A stretch of 42,500 nucleotides of DNA from NCBI GenBank assembly GCA_963575745.1, contig CAUYUJ010004002.1, positions 979,163 to 1,021,662 of the forward strand, given 5' to 3'. Origin of the DNA: Prorocentrum cordatum (lineage: Eukaryota; Sar; Dinophyceae; Prorocentrales; Prorocentraceae). Below, piece after piece: positions 18,110 to 28,049 of the stretch (position 1 is the first letter of the stretch; each line of letters opens with the position of its first letter). The notes beneath the pieces were generated by a model that was not told where the DNA came from, made no database searches, and worked only from the letters and a program-made list of their open reading frames with translations. Position numbers and translations under genes: made by a program.

Positions 18110-20760
18110 GAAATATCGTTCCAAGCCGCCCAAGATGGCCTCCACACGGCTCAAGATGCTTCCAAGATGCCCCAAGGGGCCTCTAACAGCCTCCCCCAGA
18201 GGACCGTCAGAAGCCAAACTCGTCCCATTCCCTTAGGGAAACGCATATTTTTAGCAGAATCGCCTCTGGGGCTTTCACTACGTCCTAGACGGGCCAACAA
18301 GCCCCCACGAGGGCTCCAGGACGGCCCAAGATAGCCCCAAGACGGCCAAAGACGGCCAAAGAAACCCCCAAGTGGGCCGAAGAAGGCCCCAGGACGGCCC
18401 CCAGAAAGGGCCCAGAAGCGGAACCCGACCAGAAATTTCGACCCGTCGGCCAAAACGCTCTCCAAGAAGCTCCAAGGGGCCCCCCGGGAATCCCAAGAGA
18501 TCCCCCCAAAGGCCCCCAAGACCTTCCCAGGAAACCCCTGAGGCCCAAAAGCTGGCTCCAACACGCCCCCAAGATCCCTCCCACGAGACCCATAAGCCAT
18601 TCGAGTGGCCTCAAACCCACAACTCCGTTCGCGGTCCGGGTACCCGCACACTGCCTCCAATGAACGTTCTGCGGGTGCCCGGATCGTCCCGAACGGCCTC
18701 CGGAGGCCTAAGCTCACGCCCGCAAACCAGGTCCTAACTTTTCCTCCTCCACCTTTGTTCTCCTCCTCCTCCTCCTCCTCCTCTTCTACCCCTTCCTCCT
18801 TCCTCCTCCACCTCCACATGCCCCTCCTCCTGTTCGCCCCTGCGGCCCCGAGCATCAGCACAAGAAGGCCCCAGGACAGCAATAGAAGGACCCCGACTAG
18901 ATCAAGCAGTCGGCGGATGTGGAGTAAGCCTATAGAATCCACGTCAGGAGGTGACCTGCTGAGCGGCAGCGTTTTCCGGCGAACGCCTTAATGCAACGTG
19001 TCCAATGTTTCCGATGATTGCCTAATTGCTACATGTTGTAATGTGTTACATTCAAATGTTTCCCCCCTAATCCCCCCCAGGGGCCACGCCACATCCACGG
19101 ACCCAAAGATGGTGGACCTCTTCTGGGCTTCAAAAACCCCCAAACCGATGGAAAATCTAAGATTTGGCCTCGAACCTCGAAATGACTCACGATGGGCTCT
19201 AGACGGCCCACGACGGCCCCGAGACGACCCAAGATGGCCCCAAGAGGGCCCAAAAAGCGCCCGAGACGAAGGATTTTCGCGTTCTCGCTATTTTCGACTC
19301 CTGAAGACCCAAGCAGCCTCCAAAATCGCCCCATGACGGCTCAAGAAGCGCCCGAGAGGACCCCAAGACGGCCCCAACGGCCCAAAGAGGTCCCCAAGAC
19401 GGCTCAACGAGCCCACGAGACGGCCCAAAAGGACTCCAAGCCAAGAGAGCCCCCAGGCGGCCGCGAGAGGCCCCCAATACTGCCTCCGCAAGGGCCAAAC
19501 AAACAGCGCAACCGCGTCCAATACGGCTCAAGACGCCCCCAAGAAGCCCAAAGAGACCCCGAAGGAGTCCCAAGAGGCCCCAAGAAGCCTCCAAGAAGCT
19601 TCCAGGAGGCCCCCTAAGAGGCCGCCAAAGGTGCCAGACGGCGACAGAGCGCCCCAAAACGGCCCAAGACGCCCCCACGAGACTCCCGAGAACCCCCAAA
19701 ACGACTTGACTGTACGTAGTGCACTCCGCGAAGCGAGGAGAAATCCACGTCCAGAGGTGGCGTGTTGCCAGAGGCAGGTCCGCGGATGCTATGACGTAAA
19801 GTTCCGGCGAACGCCTCATCGTACAAGGTATATCTATATGGTATTGGTTTGCAGAATTATGTTTCCCCCTTACCACCCCCAAGCGCTACGCCACACCCGT
19901 CGACCAAGGGTGGAGACCCCCCTCCCGTGGCTCAAATACTTCTGGAGAGTCAAAGATGTGGGCCTGTTGGCCCTGTTGGGGGCCCAACAGGGCCTCAAGA
20001 CGGCTCCAGATGGCCCCACGGCGGCCCAAGACGGCCCCAACATAGCCCCAAATGGTTCCGAGAGGGCCAAGAAGCTCCCAAGACGCCCCGAGAGGGCCCC
20101 AAAAGGACCCTCGAGAGCGCCTCCAAAGGCCAAAATCATCGATTCCCCATCGGGTTTTGACGAATTTTGACGCTCTCGCCTGTTTCGATTCTCGGAGGCC
20201 CAGGACGGCTGAACCAGCCTCCCAAATGGCCCCAAGACGGCCCAAAAAGCCCTCAAGAGGGCCCCAAGACGGCCCAAGAGGGCCCCAAGACGGCCCAAAG
20301 AGGCACAAGACGGGCCCCCAGAGCCCAGAGGAGCCCCAATAGTGCCTCCGCAGACCCCAGTCATTGATTTTCTGAAATGGTTTTGAAGGATTTTCGCGTT
20401 CTCGCTTTTTTCAACGCCTGACGACCCAAGCAGCCTCCAAAATCGCCCCATGACTGCTCAAGAAACGCCCGAGAGGACCCCAAGACGGCCCCAGAGGGCC
20501 CCAAGACGGCCCAGAGAGGTCTTCAAGGGGCCCCCAAGACGGCCGAAGAGGACCCAAGAGAGCCCCCAGGCGGCCGCGAGAGGCCCCAAATACGGCTTCC
20601 GCAGGGGCCAAGCGGCGCAATCGCGCCCAATACGGCTCAAGATGCCCCCACGAGACTCCCGAGAACCCCAAAAACGACCTGACTCTACGTACTCCGGACG
20701 TGCACCCCGCGAAGCGAGCGGAATCAATCGAGAGAGCGGCAATGCAGGCGATCGTCGGGG
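18110..20760 (-). repeat. Array of three diverged copies of a repeat with CCCCAAGACGG subunits
   Basis: Three copies follow each other: about 18110-18990, 19000-19820 and 19850-20760. Landmarks repeat: TTCCGGCGAACGCCT (18974-18988, 19802-19816); GGATTTTCGCGTTCTCGCT with AAGCAGCCTCCAAAATCGCC (from 19279 and from 20391); CGAGACTCCCGAGAACCCC (near 19677 and 20652); ATCCACGTC near 18938 and 19742. Between landmarks the plus strand is a loose run of 10-12-bp units like CCCCAAGACGGC. Minus-strand frames therefore read as Trp/Gly/Leu-rich repeats (GPSWGPLGGLLG). Similar shorter stretches occur at 37855-37925 and 40865-40990. I regard it as repeat, not gene, though translation of the repeat cannot be ruled out. 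Confidence 0.7.
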
Positions 20761-20856
20761 ACCTGTCGATGACCATGCAAGAGAGAGAGAGAACCGACAA
20801 TAACCAATACAGAAAAGGATACATAATGCCAGAAAGACAGGGAAGACATCGAGGAG

Positions 20857-21339
20857 CTAGTTAAGAAGTCGTTGCACCTGCTGACGCGTGACCCACGACA
20901 TTGGAGTTGCGGAAACTGCGGGCGGCCGCAGTCGGCCTTCAGCGGGCGCGTCCGCCAAACACGCGGCCCGGGCGGACGCCTGGGCAGCTCGAGAGGCCAC
21001 CGCCGCGGGGAGACCGAGCAACGAAGAGAAAGGGTGGCAGGGGCGCCGTTGCTGCGCGAGCCAGCGGCGCGGGCTCTGCGGTTCCGTCGGTCGGGGCACC
21101 ACGCTGCGCGAGCCCCCCTGCTCCCGCCTGTCCGCCAACTTGCGCATGTTCAGCGTGGTCGTCTTCGGCAACGGCATCCCGGCAAAGCCACGCTGCGAAT
21201 GACGACGCGCAATGCGCTGTGTTGTGCTGTGTGCCATGTCACCTAAAAGGGCGACATGGTCCGCTAGCATGTCTGTGCCAATAAGGCCGACGTCGACCAT
21301 CCTAATTTTCTTGAGCTGGGACCGCCCGTCCCAGCATTC
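20857..21339 (-). other. Unrecognised open frame of about 160 codons
   Basis: The minus-strand frame runs from a TAG at 21340-21342 to a stop at 20857. An ATG at 21298-21300 gives 147 codons. The first 35 residues (SQLKKIRMVDVGLIGTDMLA then DHVALLGD) loosely recall the end of copia-type RNase H, where LKKV...T..N.AD...K is common, but key residues are missing. The rest is Arg/Ala-rich. I cannot assign a function. Confidence 0.25.
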
Positions 21340-21835
21340 CTATAGGCTTACCACGACATGTTCTGAGACACAAGCAATGTTCTTAGAAGCTTATCCTGTT
21401 GTACTCAAACAAGACAGCTTCAGCTATGAAAGGAATATTCCGATCATATCTCGCGCAGACCAGAAATGGTTATTGGAACATTCTTGGGTGGGCCTAGAGA
21501 CAAGCCGTGACGCTTCGCCACTGCTCGACTTCCGAAGACACTCACGTGGATCGCCACGACATCACCATTTGCGGCAGGTTCGTGTCGTGTCGACCCGGGC
21601 GTTGGTTCCTGACACCGTGAGGATCGTCGATCGGCCGCCTCCGAAACGTCCGATCGTTCAACGTCGACCGACTCTGGGCCGCCACCGGCCTTCAACGTCG
21701 AACGCCGGCGGCGGAGTCGCCGCCGGTCGACACGGCGCGAACCCACCGTGCGCCTGTGCAGTTTCCGCTCCGGGGCGAGCGAGTGGCCCCGTTTGGGCCA
21801 CACGCGAGACTGGCCCTGGGCCACACGCGTTTTGG
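21340..21835. other. No gene recognised
   Basis: Balanced-composition DNA (21300-21560), then GC-rich sequence with CGTCGA motifs. No domain was found on either strand. Confidence 0.4.
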
Positions 21836-22010
21836 GAGGAGGAGGCGGGAGGAGGAGGAGGAGGAGGAGGAGGAGGAGGAGAAGGAGGAGGAGGAGGCGG
21901 GAGGAGGAGGAGGACAAGGATGAGGAGGAGGAGGAGGAGGAGGAGGCAGAGGAGGAGGCAGAGGGGGAGGAGGAGGAGGAGGAGGAGGAGGAGGAGGAGG
22001 AGGAGGAGGA
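21836..22010 (+). repeat. (GGA)n tract
   Basis: Imperfect GGA repeat of about 175 bp with AAGGATGAGG and GCAGAGGAGG interruptions and a perfect run at 21971-22010. Confidence 0.9.
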
Positions 22011-22202
22011 TACGACGCTGACTGGACACCGTCGCGCGGAGCACCGACGGCCACAGCAGAATGGGGCGAGCCCAAAAGGCTTCCCCCGAGCTCGAAAAGG
22101 AACGAGGCTCAACCCACCTGAGGATCACGGTTGAGCACTCCCGAGCCAGCGGGCCTGGCGGGGGCGGCGACGGGAGCAGCACGGCGGGCGGCGCGCGGGG
22201 GC

Positions 22203-22274
22203 GCGCCTGCTGTGGAGGTTGATGAGCAGGAGCCGCCACGCGAGGGTCGCGGGGCGGCACGCGCGCACCGTCGC
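22203..22274 (-). CDS. Weak candidate exon (hydrophobic, G/C-ending codons)
   Basis: Twenty-four minus-strand codons all end in G or C and encode a segment with ATLAWRLLLINLHSRR. An acceptor-like GGAG precedes it and CAG|GCGC follows, compatible with a GC donor. The local DNA is itself very GC-rich, so the codon argument is weaker here. It lies between the S1-like and S2-like exons in sense order, where a channel exon is not expected from the family order. No family assigned. Confidence 0.2.
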
Positions 22275-22423
22275 TCCGACCATCCGCCCCGCCAGGCCAA
22301 ACAAAAATCAAGCGAATTGGCCGGCCAGGGGTTTCCCAGAGGCCGAAGCAGCAGGAGGCCGCCCAGAAAGAAAGCCCAAGGATCCCCGAAACCAGAAACC
22401 AGAACGGGCTCAACACAGGGAGC

Positions 22424-24511
22424 TCATCCAAGCCTTAGCCAGGTGACCTCGGGGTCGCTGGCAAACAGTGGACGAGGAACAGGGATTCGACGACTGCTAG
22501 CAGCGCCTTCATCGGCGGGGTGAAGCCCTTCCAAAAATAGCTTCCTGTTTCGCGCAGCCCTCTCAGACAACACCTGAGGGACCGTGCAGTCCAGGAGCAG
22601 GTGGCCAGCAACGCCAGCAGTGTAAAAGCCACACTTGCTGCAAAGAACAACCTGACCAGGGCTGACCCAACATCGGTGGCCACGCGCACACAAATGCCCA
22701 ACAATACCTGACGCGGGCAGCGGACGCGCGGGGACGGTCGACTCGGCCAACGCGGGCCTACCCATCTTCCGCCGTTTTGAATTAGGCTCCAAGATCTGCC
22801 TCTGAGCCAAAGCCAGCTCATCAGCATCAGGAGCCAAAACACGCTGAATTGGGGCGAAGGCGACACGCGGCCTCACCTCCCTACCATCAGACGAGCCTGG
22901 GCGATCCAGGAGGTCCCCCATTCTCTTAGTAGGGGCATCCTGAGAGACACTGGCAGAGCCCGAAAGATCCTGGGAGGGGTCCGCCCTGGCCTGGTCACCA
23001 GCGACACACCCCTGCACTCGCGGGGGCTCCCTCGAGCTCATGTCGAAAGACCTCGACGCCAGGACACGGGCAAAACAAGTTACACGAGATAAACGATCCC
23101 TCGATCTCTTGACCTTGGCACCTTTCATGCAGAAATTGCACATCCATATGAGGCGATGCGGCACTTGCGAGAAGACGTGAGCCAAGTGAGAGGGAGGAGG
23201 GGTTGGGGCAATATCACTCTTGGCCTGCCTGGCCTGAGTGGGCTTCTTGCCCCGTCGCGGCGCAGTTGTGACACGTCCGTGAGCAGCAAAGGCCAGCAAC
23301 GCTTCAACCTGCCATTTCAAAACTGACCGAACCGACTTCAGAGCAATCCGCATGGCCTTGGCATGCCGTCGGGGAACCGAGTGCAAATCCTGCCCCCTGG
23401 TCGCCCCAAAGTCGGCCCATCGGTTCCCCCGCGCCAAGACATCCATGCCTCGCTGGTGCCCTCGCACGTGACGAACTTCCAAACTATCCGAAAGGCCTCC
23501 TAAATCGTCGATGTCGGTCCAAATTAGAGCCCAAAGATCAACATTAGGCCGGGGCGGATGTCTACACCAATCAAGCCCCCACGTGAGGCCTTCAATCAAG
23601 CCCTTAAAATTTGAATAGACTAGTACAGGCAAAACCGCTATCTGCAAAACTTGCAAGAAGACATATAGCTCAGACCGCGGGGAGGACTGCACAGGCCCAG
23701 GGAGAGCACCATATACTAGAATATCAATATTACCATCATCCTGCTTAGCGAACCCCCATCCAGCTCGAGACGCTTCGGGCCAGTACCAGAACTTCTTACA
23801 GGCCCCATCTGTAAATATGACACCGCTAACCATATCTGCTGTACCGTATTTGACAATCCACTTGCCTGAATTATCCTTTGGCGGCACTGGTGGCAAACAG
23901 CTGCGAGGGCATAATCCACGATCCCAAAACCATGACCCAACAACCTTGGGTGGAAGCCCTCTGTCATCTAAATCCGAGGGGTGACGTATCCTTCCGCCGC
24001 TACTGCCAGCACAATCCCACAAGATATGATGGGCAGTGCAAGCCGTGGACGGGCACGCCATACAGTCAGCGAGATCAACATATCCACAAGCGTGAAGCCG
24101 AGACGGGGACCACATGCCACCACCTACAAACGCGCGCAGCATCGCCGCCTCGTTAAACGAAGGGGCCCAAGGAGTCCTCCTTGAGTCCTGTGGCTCGTCG
24201 TCGTCGGAGTCCGCACCTTCACCCTCGGATGAGTCGTCGAGTTCGTCCCCCTTGTACCTTCTCAACAGGTCAACGATGGGTTCGATCCAGTACCCGAGGG
24301 GCTCCTTGGGGGCCATGCCAAAGTCGTCAGCGGGGTTCCCTCGAGTTGCCCAGGACTCCCAAGGCCTCCTGAGCGAAGAAGCCTGACCTAAGTCACGAAC
24401 CGTGGACGGCGCAGAAGTCCCGAGGTCCAGGATGTCCCCGATGTCGGTCTTCCAGACAAAAGCTGAACTGGAGGTCCATTTCAAGGCCTTGGAGGAGGAG
24501 GAGGAGGACCA
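22424..24511 (-). mobile_element. Retrotransposon tail A: 5'-truncated ORF2 with RNase H and zinc modules
   Basis: A single unbroken frame (TGA at 24512-24514 to TGA at 22424-22426; 686 codons from a TTG at 24482-24484) encodes the region after the RT in a non-LTR element. Order (TTG numbering): acidic linker (80-100), zinc motif with C141-x2-C144, C149, H152/H153 and C158 ending HHILWDC, RNase H (about 220-365), then two modules H443...C449-x2-C452...C470 and H603...C615-x2-C618...C633. RNase H keeps D226 (FTDGA), E272 (RSELY), H343 and D358 (GNRWADFG), but the third acidic residue is Asn292 (YSNFKG, codon AAT at 23609-23611). No RT is present upstream, where a GGA run (24491-24508) and TGA end the frame. 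The long open frame suggests a fairly young copy. Confidence 0.8.
24491..24508 (+). repeat. Short (GGA)6 at the truncated end of element A
   Basis: Six perfect GGA units sit at the 5' (minus-sense) edge of the open frame of element A. Element B is also cut at a GGA tract (27041-27186). Confidence 0.85.
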
Positions 24512-24664
24512 TCACTTGGCTAATGGGGAGGCTAAGGGTTGGCCGACCCGACCCTATCCCGAAACCTCGTGGCACTGGGCCACCAATGTTCTCCACAACG
24601 GCCGTGGGCGTGGCCGCTGAGACGGCAGTGCGCTGCCGACGCTGAAAGAGGTGCCGGGGCCAAG

Positions 24665-25515
24665 TGTGGCGTTGCACACCTAGCCTCAACAACACCATAC
24701 TTCCTCCGCCCGCGATCGCGGGAGGGGGGGGTGGGGCTGAGCCACTGTCGGGGCGGACTGGCAATCCAGGTCCACCCCCGCGCCCAGGAAACCAGCGGGG
24801 GTTTTCCCTGTGCAGCTGTCACCATGGAGGGCGCCAACAGGCGCTCCACGGCCGTGCAGCAGGGTCTCGCCAACCAGCTCGCACAAGGGAAAAGGAAGGA
24901 CATATGCGACGCCTGACTGATGGAACCCCAAAGCTCGGGTTCAGGGCTGGCTGCATGACCAGCACCGCAGAGAGTGTGCAGCGCTCCTTCCCCCTGGGGC
25001 GGGGTGCCTAACACGCGTGCTGGGCCTCGCACGCACGCACGCGCGCACAAGTCCGCAGTTGGGCCCTGATGTGGCGTTTGCACACCTAGCCACTGCTTCT
25101 CATTTCTCCGTCGCACTAGAAAGGGGGGTGGAAAGTGGGGCTGAACGGCTGTCGGGGTGGAGTGGCAACCCAAGTCCACCCCCGTGCCCAGAAACCCACA
25201 GGGGGCCCTTGTGCCACAGCCACCATGGAGGGGCCAATAAGCTCCACGGCCGCGAGAGAGGAGCGCCAATCAGCACACTGCAATGAGAAGGGCCTGCCTC
25301 GCCAAGCTAACGGAACTCCAAAACTCGGGTACCAAGACTGGCTGCGCGACGCCAGCACCGCCAGTCGGAACGAAACAAGACCCCAGATCGAACCTGCAGC
25401 GGGCCTAGACGTAGCTGCAGCCAGTGCCGCAGAAGAGAGAAATGCAGCGCTCCTTCCCCCTGAGTCGGGGTGCCTGACACGCGTGCGCGGAGCGCGCACG
25501 CACACACGCACAAGT
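24665..25515 (+). repeat. Tandem duplication of a ~405-445-bp unit
   Basis: Unit 1 (about 24665-25068) and unit 2 (about 25069-25515) share, in order, GTGGCG..TGCACACCTAGCC, GTGGGGCTGA.C..CTGTCG, TCCACCCCCGYGCCCAG, CACCATGGAGGG, AGCTCC/GCTCCACGGCCG, GCAGCGCTCCTTCCCCCTG, ACACGCGTG and a CGCACGCACRCACG tail. Divergence is moderate, with indels. No coding frame is shared between the units, so it is not a gene duplication that I can recognise. Confidence 0.7.
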
Positions 25516-25720
25516 ACACAGAGGTCCTAGGCGACACCAGGACGGCTCGGCACTGCCCACCCCTGGTGTAGATAACGCCAGGACGGTGGGCGAGCCTCAT
25601 CCCTGGTGTGGGCCTGTCTGGGCTCTTGCAAAGTTGAAGCGGAACTATGTGTGGCTTTGCGCCTGGGCTGCCTGGGCAGCAGTTTCTTCAATCGGGATTG
25701 GAGGGTTGAAGACACTGGGG

Positions 25721-26325
25721 CTAGTCGTGGAAGCCCTTGGGCGTCTCCCCTCGGCTAGGCGCGCGTAGGCGCCTTCTGAAAAAAAAAAAGGTTGAGGTGA
25801 GCTGCTGGGGGCAACTCTTCTGGAGGCTCTTAACGGTGCGTTCAGAATACTTGCCGCACAACTGACACGCAACAATAAAGTTTTCATCTTCAAGTCTGTC
25901 GAAAACAGCAAGCTTGTGGCCATTCGGCTGCTCGGTAAGTTTGGCCAGCCGCGCAGCACTGCCAGGGCACGACTCCTTGGCTCGGGAAAGTTTGACATTA
26001 CCAGACATGCAGCGCGAGTGGCAGAGACAGCAGAGCCAACGTGTTTTCTGCCACGTCCACACATGCCCAATAGTATTGGGCCCCACGAAGGGGCCGAGGA
26101 GGGGGAGGAGCCGCCACGGCTCCAGGGCCCGAAGAGGACCCCCCTGAGTTAGCTCTGTTTTGCCACACTTCCGCGATCGATCGAACTCTTACAGACGGGT
26201 TTGTTGCCTTGTCTGGGCCGTCGAGGCCTTTCCCCCTCAACCCTCGTGGCAACCGAGGGCCACAGCGCAAGAGCCTTCGGCACATACCGAAGGAAACGTG
26301 TGATTCTCTCTTCGGGCTGCTGCTG

Positions 26326-26361
<36 letters not shown>

Positions 26362-27030
26362 TCCGAGGGCTGGGGAAGGCGCGAAGCTGCTAGTTTGGCA
26401 ATTATGTCGGCTGCGTCGTTCCCCGAAGCATGCCGCCACTCGACAGAGTAGCGATCCAGGGAATCTAAATCTTGATGGGCTTTAACTATGGCCACTTCAA
26501 AATCTCCTGCGCAACTGGCTTCACCTAGCCTGGGCCATAGAGCCCAGCCCATCGTACATATTCTTTCTACTAGCGGGCTGGCCCGAGTTGTGGAAACTCA
26601 CCACACCTTTGAAACCATAATGAATCTTAGTCACTCCTCTGAACTGGCTGGAGGCAAGGTACGCTGGAAACTCCGCCGCAGGGGACGTGGGCGGGAGGGC
26701 ACTGCCTACTGGCCCACAAAGATAAGCCTCAACTTCCCCAGCCTGGGGCGTGGAACCACGGGTGGCCGTCCTTGGCCATACTGCCGTCAACATACACTTC
26801 GCCTACAAAGGCTTCCGAAGGCGAAAGGCCGTTTCGGGACCCAAACTGGGCCTCAGCAAGGCCAAAACCAATGGGCCTCGGGACCATACAGGGCGGATGC
26901 TTAGGAAAACCAGCACACATAGCGAAGGCCTGGGGGTCTCTCAGGTCTTCAAGGTCACCTTCTGCTAGGTATTCTTCCCGAAACTCGGCACTACTGGGGC
27001 ACTCCAGGAGCCTGTGGTATAAATGGTATG
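25721..27030 (-). mobile_element. Retrotransposon tail B: decayed RT end, RNase H and zinc modules
   Basis: Four minus-strand frame segments make a normal ORF2 tail. Segment 1 (about 26729-27023): HRLLECPSSAEFREEYL zinc/post-RT motif and YVDGS (first RNase H Asp). Segment 2 (26521-26745): PAAEFPAYL (Glu) and KIHYGFKGVV, where Gly60 (codon GGT at 26614-26616) stands at the third acidic site. Segment 3 (about 26340-26552): AIVKAHQD and GNDAADIIAKL. Segment 4 (25721-26086): two modules, WLCCLCHSRC...ESCPG and NGHKL...CQLCGKY...KSCP. At least three frameshifts separate them. A (CT)n run of about 15 units (26331-26361) sits just after the RNase H. The upstream end abuts a 146-bp GGA tract. Confidence 0.7.
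26331..26361 (+). repeat. (CT)n microsatellite inside element B
   Basis: About 15 CT units on the plus strand, giving an Arg-Glu repeat on the minus-strand frame just after the RNase H end. Confidence 0.9.
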
Positions 27031-27040
27031 ATGGGGCCCC

Positions 27041-27186
27041 AAGGAGGAGGAGGAGGAGGAGGAGGAGGAGGAGGAGGAGGAGGAGGAGGAGGAGGAGGAG
27101 GAGGAGGAGGAGGAGGAGGAGGAGGAGGAGGAGGAGGGAGGAGGAGAGGAGGAGGAGGAGGAGGAGGAGGAGGAGGAGGAGGAGGA
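27041..27186 (+). repeat. (GGA)n microsatellite, ~146 bp
   Basis: Nearly perfect GGA repeat with one short interruption near 27136-27150. Very long poly-Leu, poly-Gly and poly-Arg frames across it are artefacts. Confidence 0.95.
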
Positions 27187-27194
27187 TGGGCCAC

Positions 27195-27345
27195 ACCAGA
27201 GCGGCCTTCGGTGCGCGGCCTTCGGGGCGCGGCGGGGGGCACAAGCCCGAGGGCACAAGGCGCCGCCGTCGAATCGCGTGCGGCGAGCGGGGGGGCCCGG
27301 CGGGCCCGCGCCGAAGGCCACGCGGGCGAGAGGTCACTCCTGCGT
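27195..27345. repeat. Diverged member of the GAGTGACC foldback family
   Basis: The right part GCCGAAGGCCACGC-N8-GGTCACTCCTGCGT (about 27308-27343) has the same box-spacer-box layout as the right end of the element at 28129-28297. The left part has CCTTCGGTGCGCGGCC twice. Internal sequence is GC-rich and shares GGGGGCGCG-type blocks. Confidence 0.5.
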
Positions 27346-27358
27346 CCAGTCCGAAGTC

Positions 27359-27395
27359 GGGGCTGTCCTCCTGCAGGGGGACTTTGGACGACAGG
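27359..27395 (+). repeat. Short dispersed repeat (partner at 34356-34390)
   Basis: Both sites contain GTCCTCCTGCAGG then GGA.TTTGGACGACA. Function unknown. Confidence 0.5.
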
Positions 27396-27567
27396 TGAAG
27401 AATATACCAAAAAAGTCCCCCCCCCACCTGGTCAGACGCAGTGACAAAAAGCTTCCCCGGATTATTTTTGGACTATTCTTTGCACATTCCCCCTGTAGAG
27501 GGGCACGCCCGACTTAAGTCCAGTCGATCCCTCCCCTGGGGCCCCCCGCTCCGGGCCGAGGCGGCCG

Positions 27568-27633
27568 CAGCGCGTTCAGGCAGATCACGGTCAGGGACAG
27601 CACGTCGAAGATCTGGTGCCGCGCCACGAGCTC
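27568..27633 (-). CDS. Candidate exon: S1-like segment of a voltage-gated ion channel
   Basis: The minus strand reads ELVARHQIFDVLSLTVICL then NAL: 22 codons, all ending in G or C. The pattern F-D/E-x-L-x-L-x-V-I-x-L-N-A-L is that of the start and core of transmembrane segment S1 in Ion_trans channels; the NAL triplet is common in dinoflagellate members as I know them. Upstream in sense is a pyrimidine tract (TCC-rich, complement of 27646-27700) ending near GCGAG, a possible 3' splice site. After NAL the frame becomes Pro/Arg/Gly-rich, so the exon probably ends there, with the donor uncertain. Candidate partner exons are 28915-28980 (upstream) and 11790-11876 (downstream). Confidence 0.6.
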
Positions 27634-27645
27634 GCCGGCCGCGGG

Positions 27646-27700
27646 CGGGAGGAGGGGGAGGAGGAGGAGGGGGAGTGGGGATGAGTGGGGAGGAGTGGGG
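27646..27700 (+). repeat. GGA/GGGGA-rich tract upstream of the S1-like exon
   Basis: Purine-rich on the plus strand, hence a pyrimidine tract on the minus strand just before the exon at 27568-27633. It may serve as a polypyrimidine tract for that exon. Confidence 0.6.
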
Positions 27701-27849
27701 AAGATGATGGTCTGCGTTCGGGATTTTTTGCTGAGCGTGTCGCGGCGACAGCCCTGGAGGCACTCGATGCCTGTGCCGTCCTGACGTAGCGTGCGTGCTG
27801 CGTGGAGCGCTGTCCCGTGAGGCAGCCTCGGCTGGCCTCACCCGTTTTG

Positions 27850-27889
27850 GCGGCGGGCAGAGGGGGGGGGGTAGGGGGGGGGGGGGGAA
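27850..27889 (+). repeat. Long G runs
   Basis: Two G runs of 9 and 14 bases (AGAGGGG..., TAGGGG...) close together, with further runs nearby. They have potential to form G-quadruplexes on the plus strand. Confidence 0.7.
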
Positions 27890-28049
27890 GGCTCCTGAGA
27901 AGCACCCCTGCTTCTTGGAGGGCGCGGGCCTGTCTGTAGATGCAAGGCCGGGCCTTCTCAGAAGCCGCCTCCTCCTCAGAAGCCTTTCCCCCCCCCCCTG
28001 CCCCCCCTCTGCGCGCGGCCGGCCTTTCCTGCCAACGCACCTTGGACGT

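Noticed and set aside
20857-21339. Copia-type RNase H C-terminus
   Set aside because: Only a loose LKKI...GTD..AD resemblance; the conserved Asn/Lys pattern is missing and nothing upstream supports a copia element.
24260-24300. tRNA T-loop-like GGGTTCGATCC
   Set aside because: The flanking 5-bp stem does not pair, no anticodon or acceptor arm fits, and it lies inside the open frame of element A.
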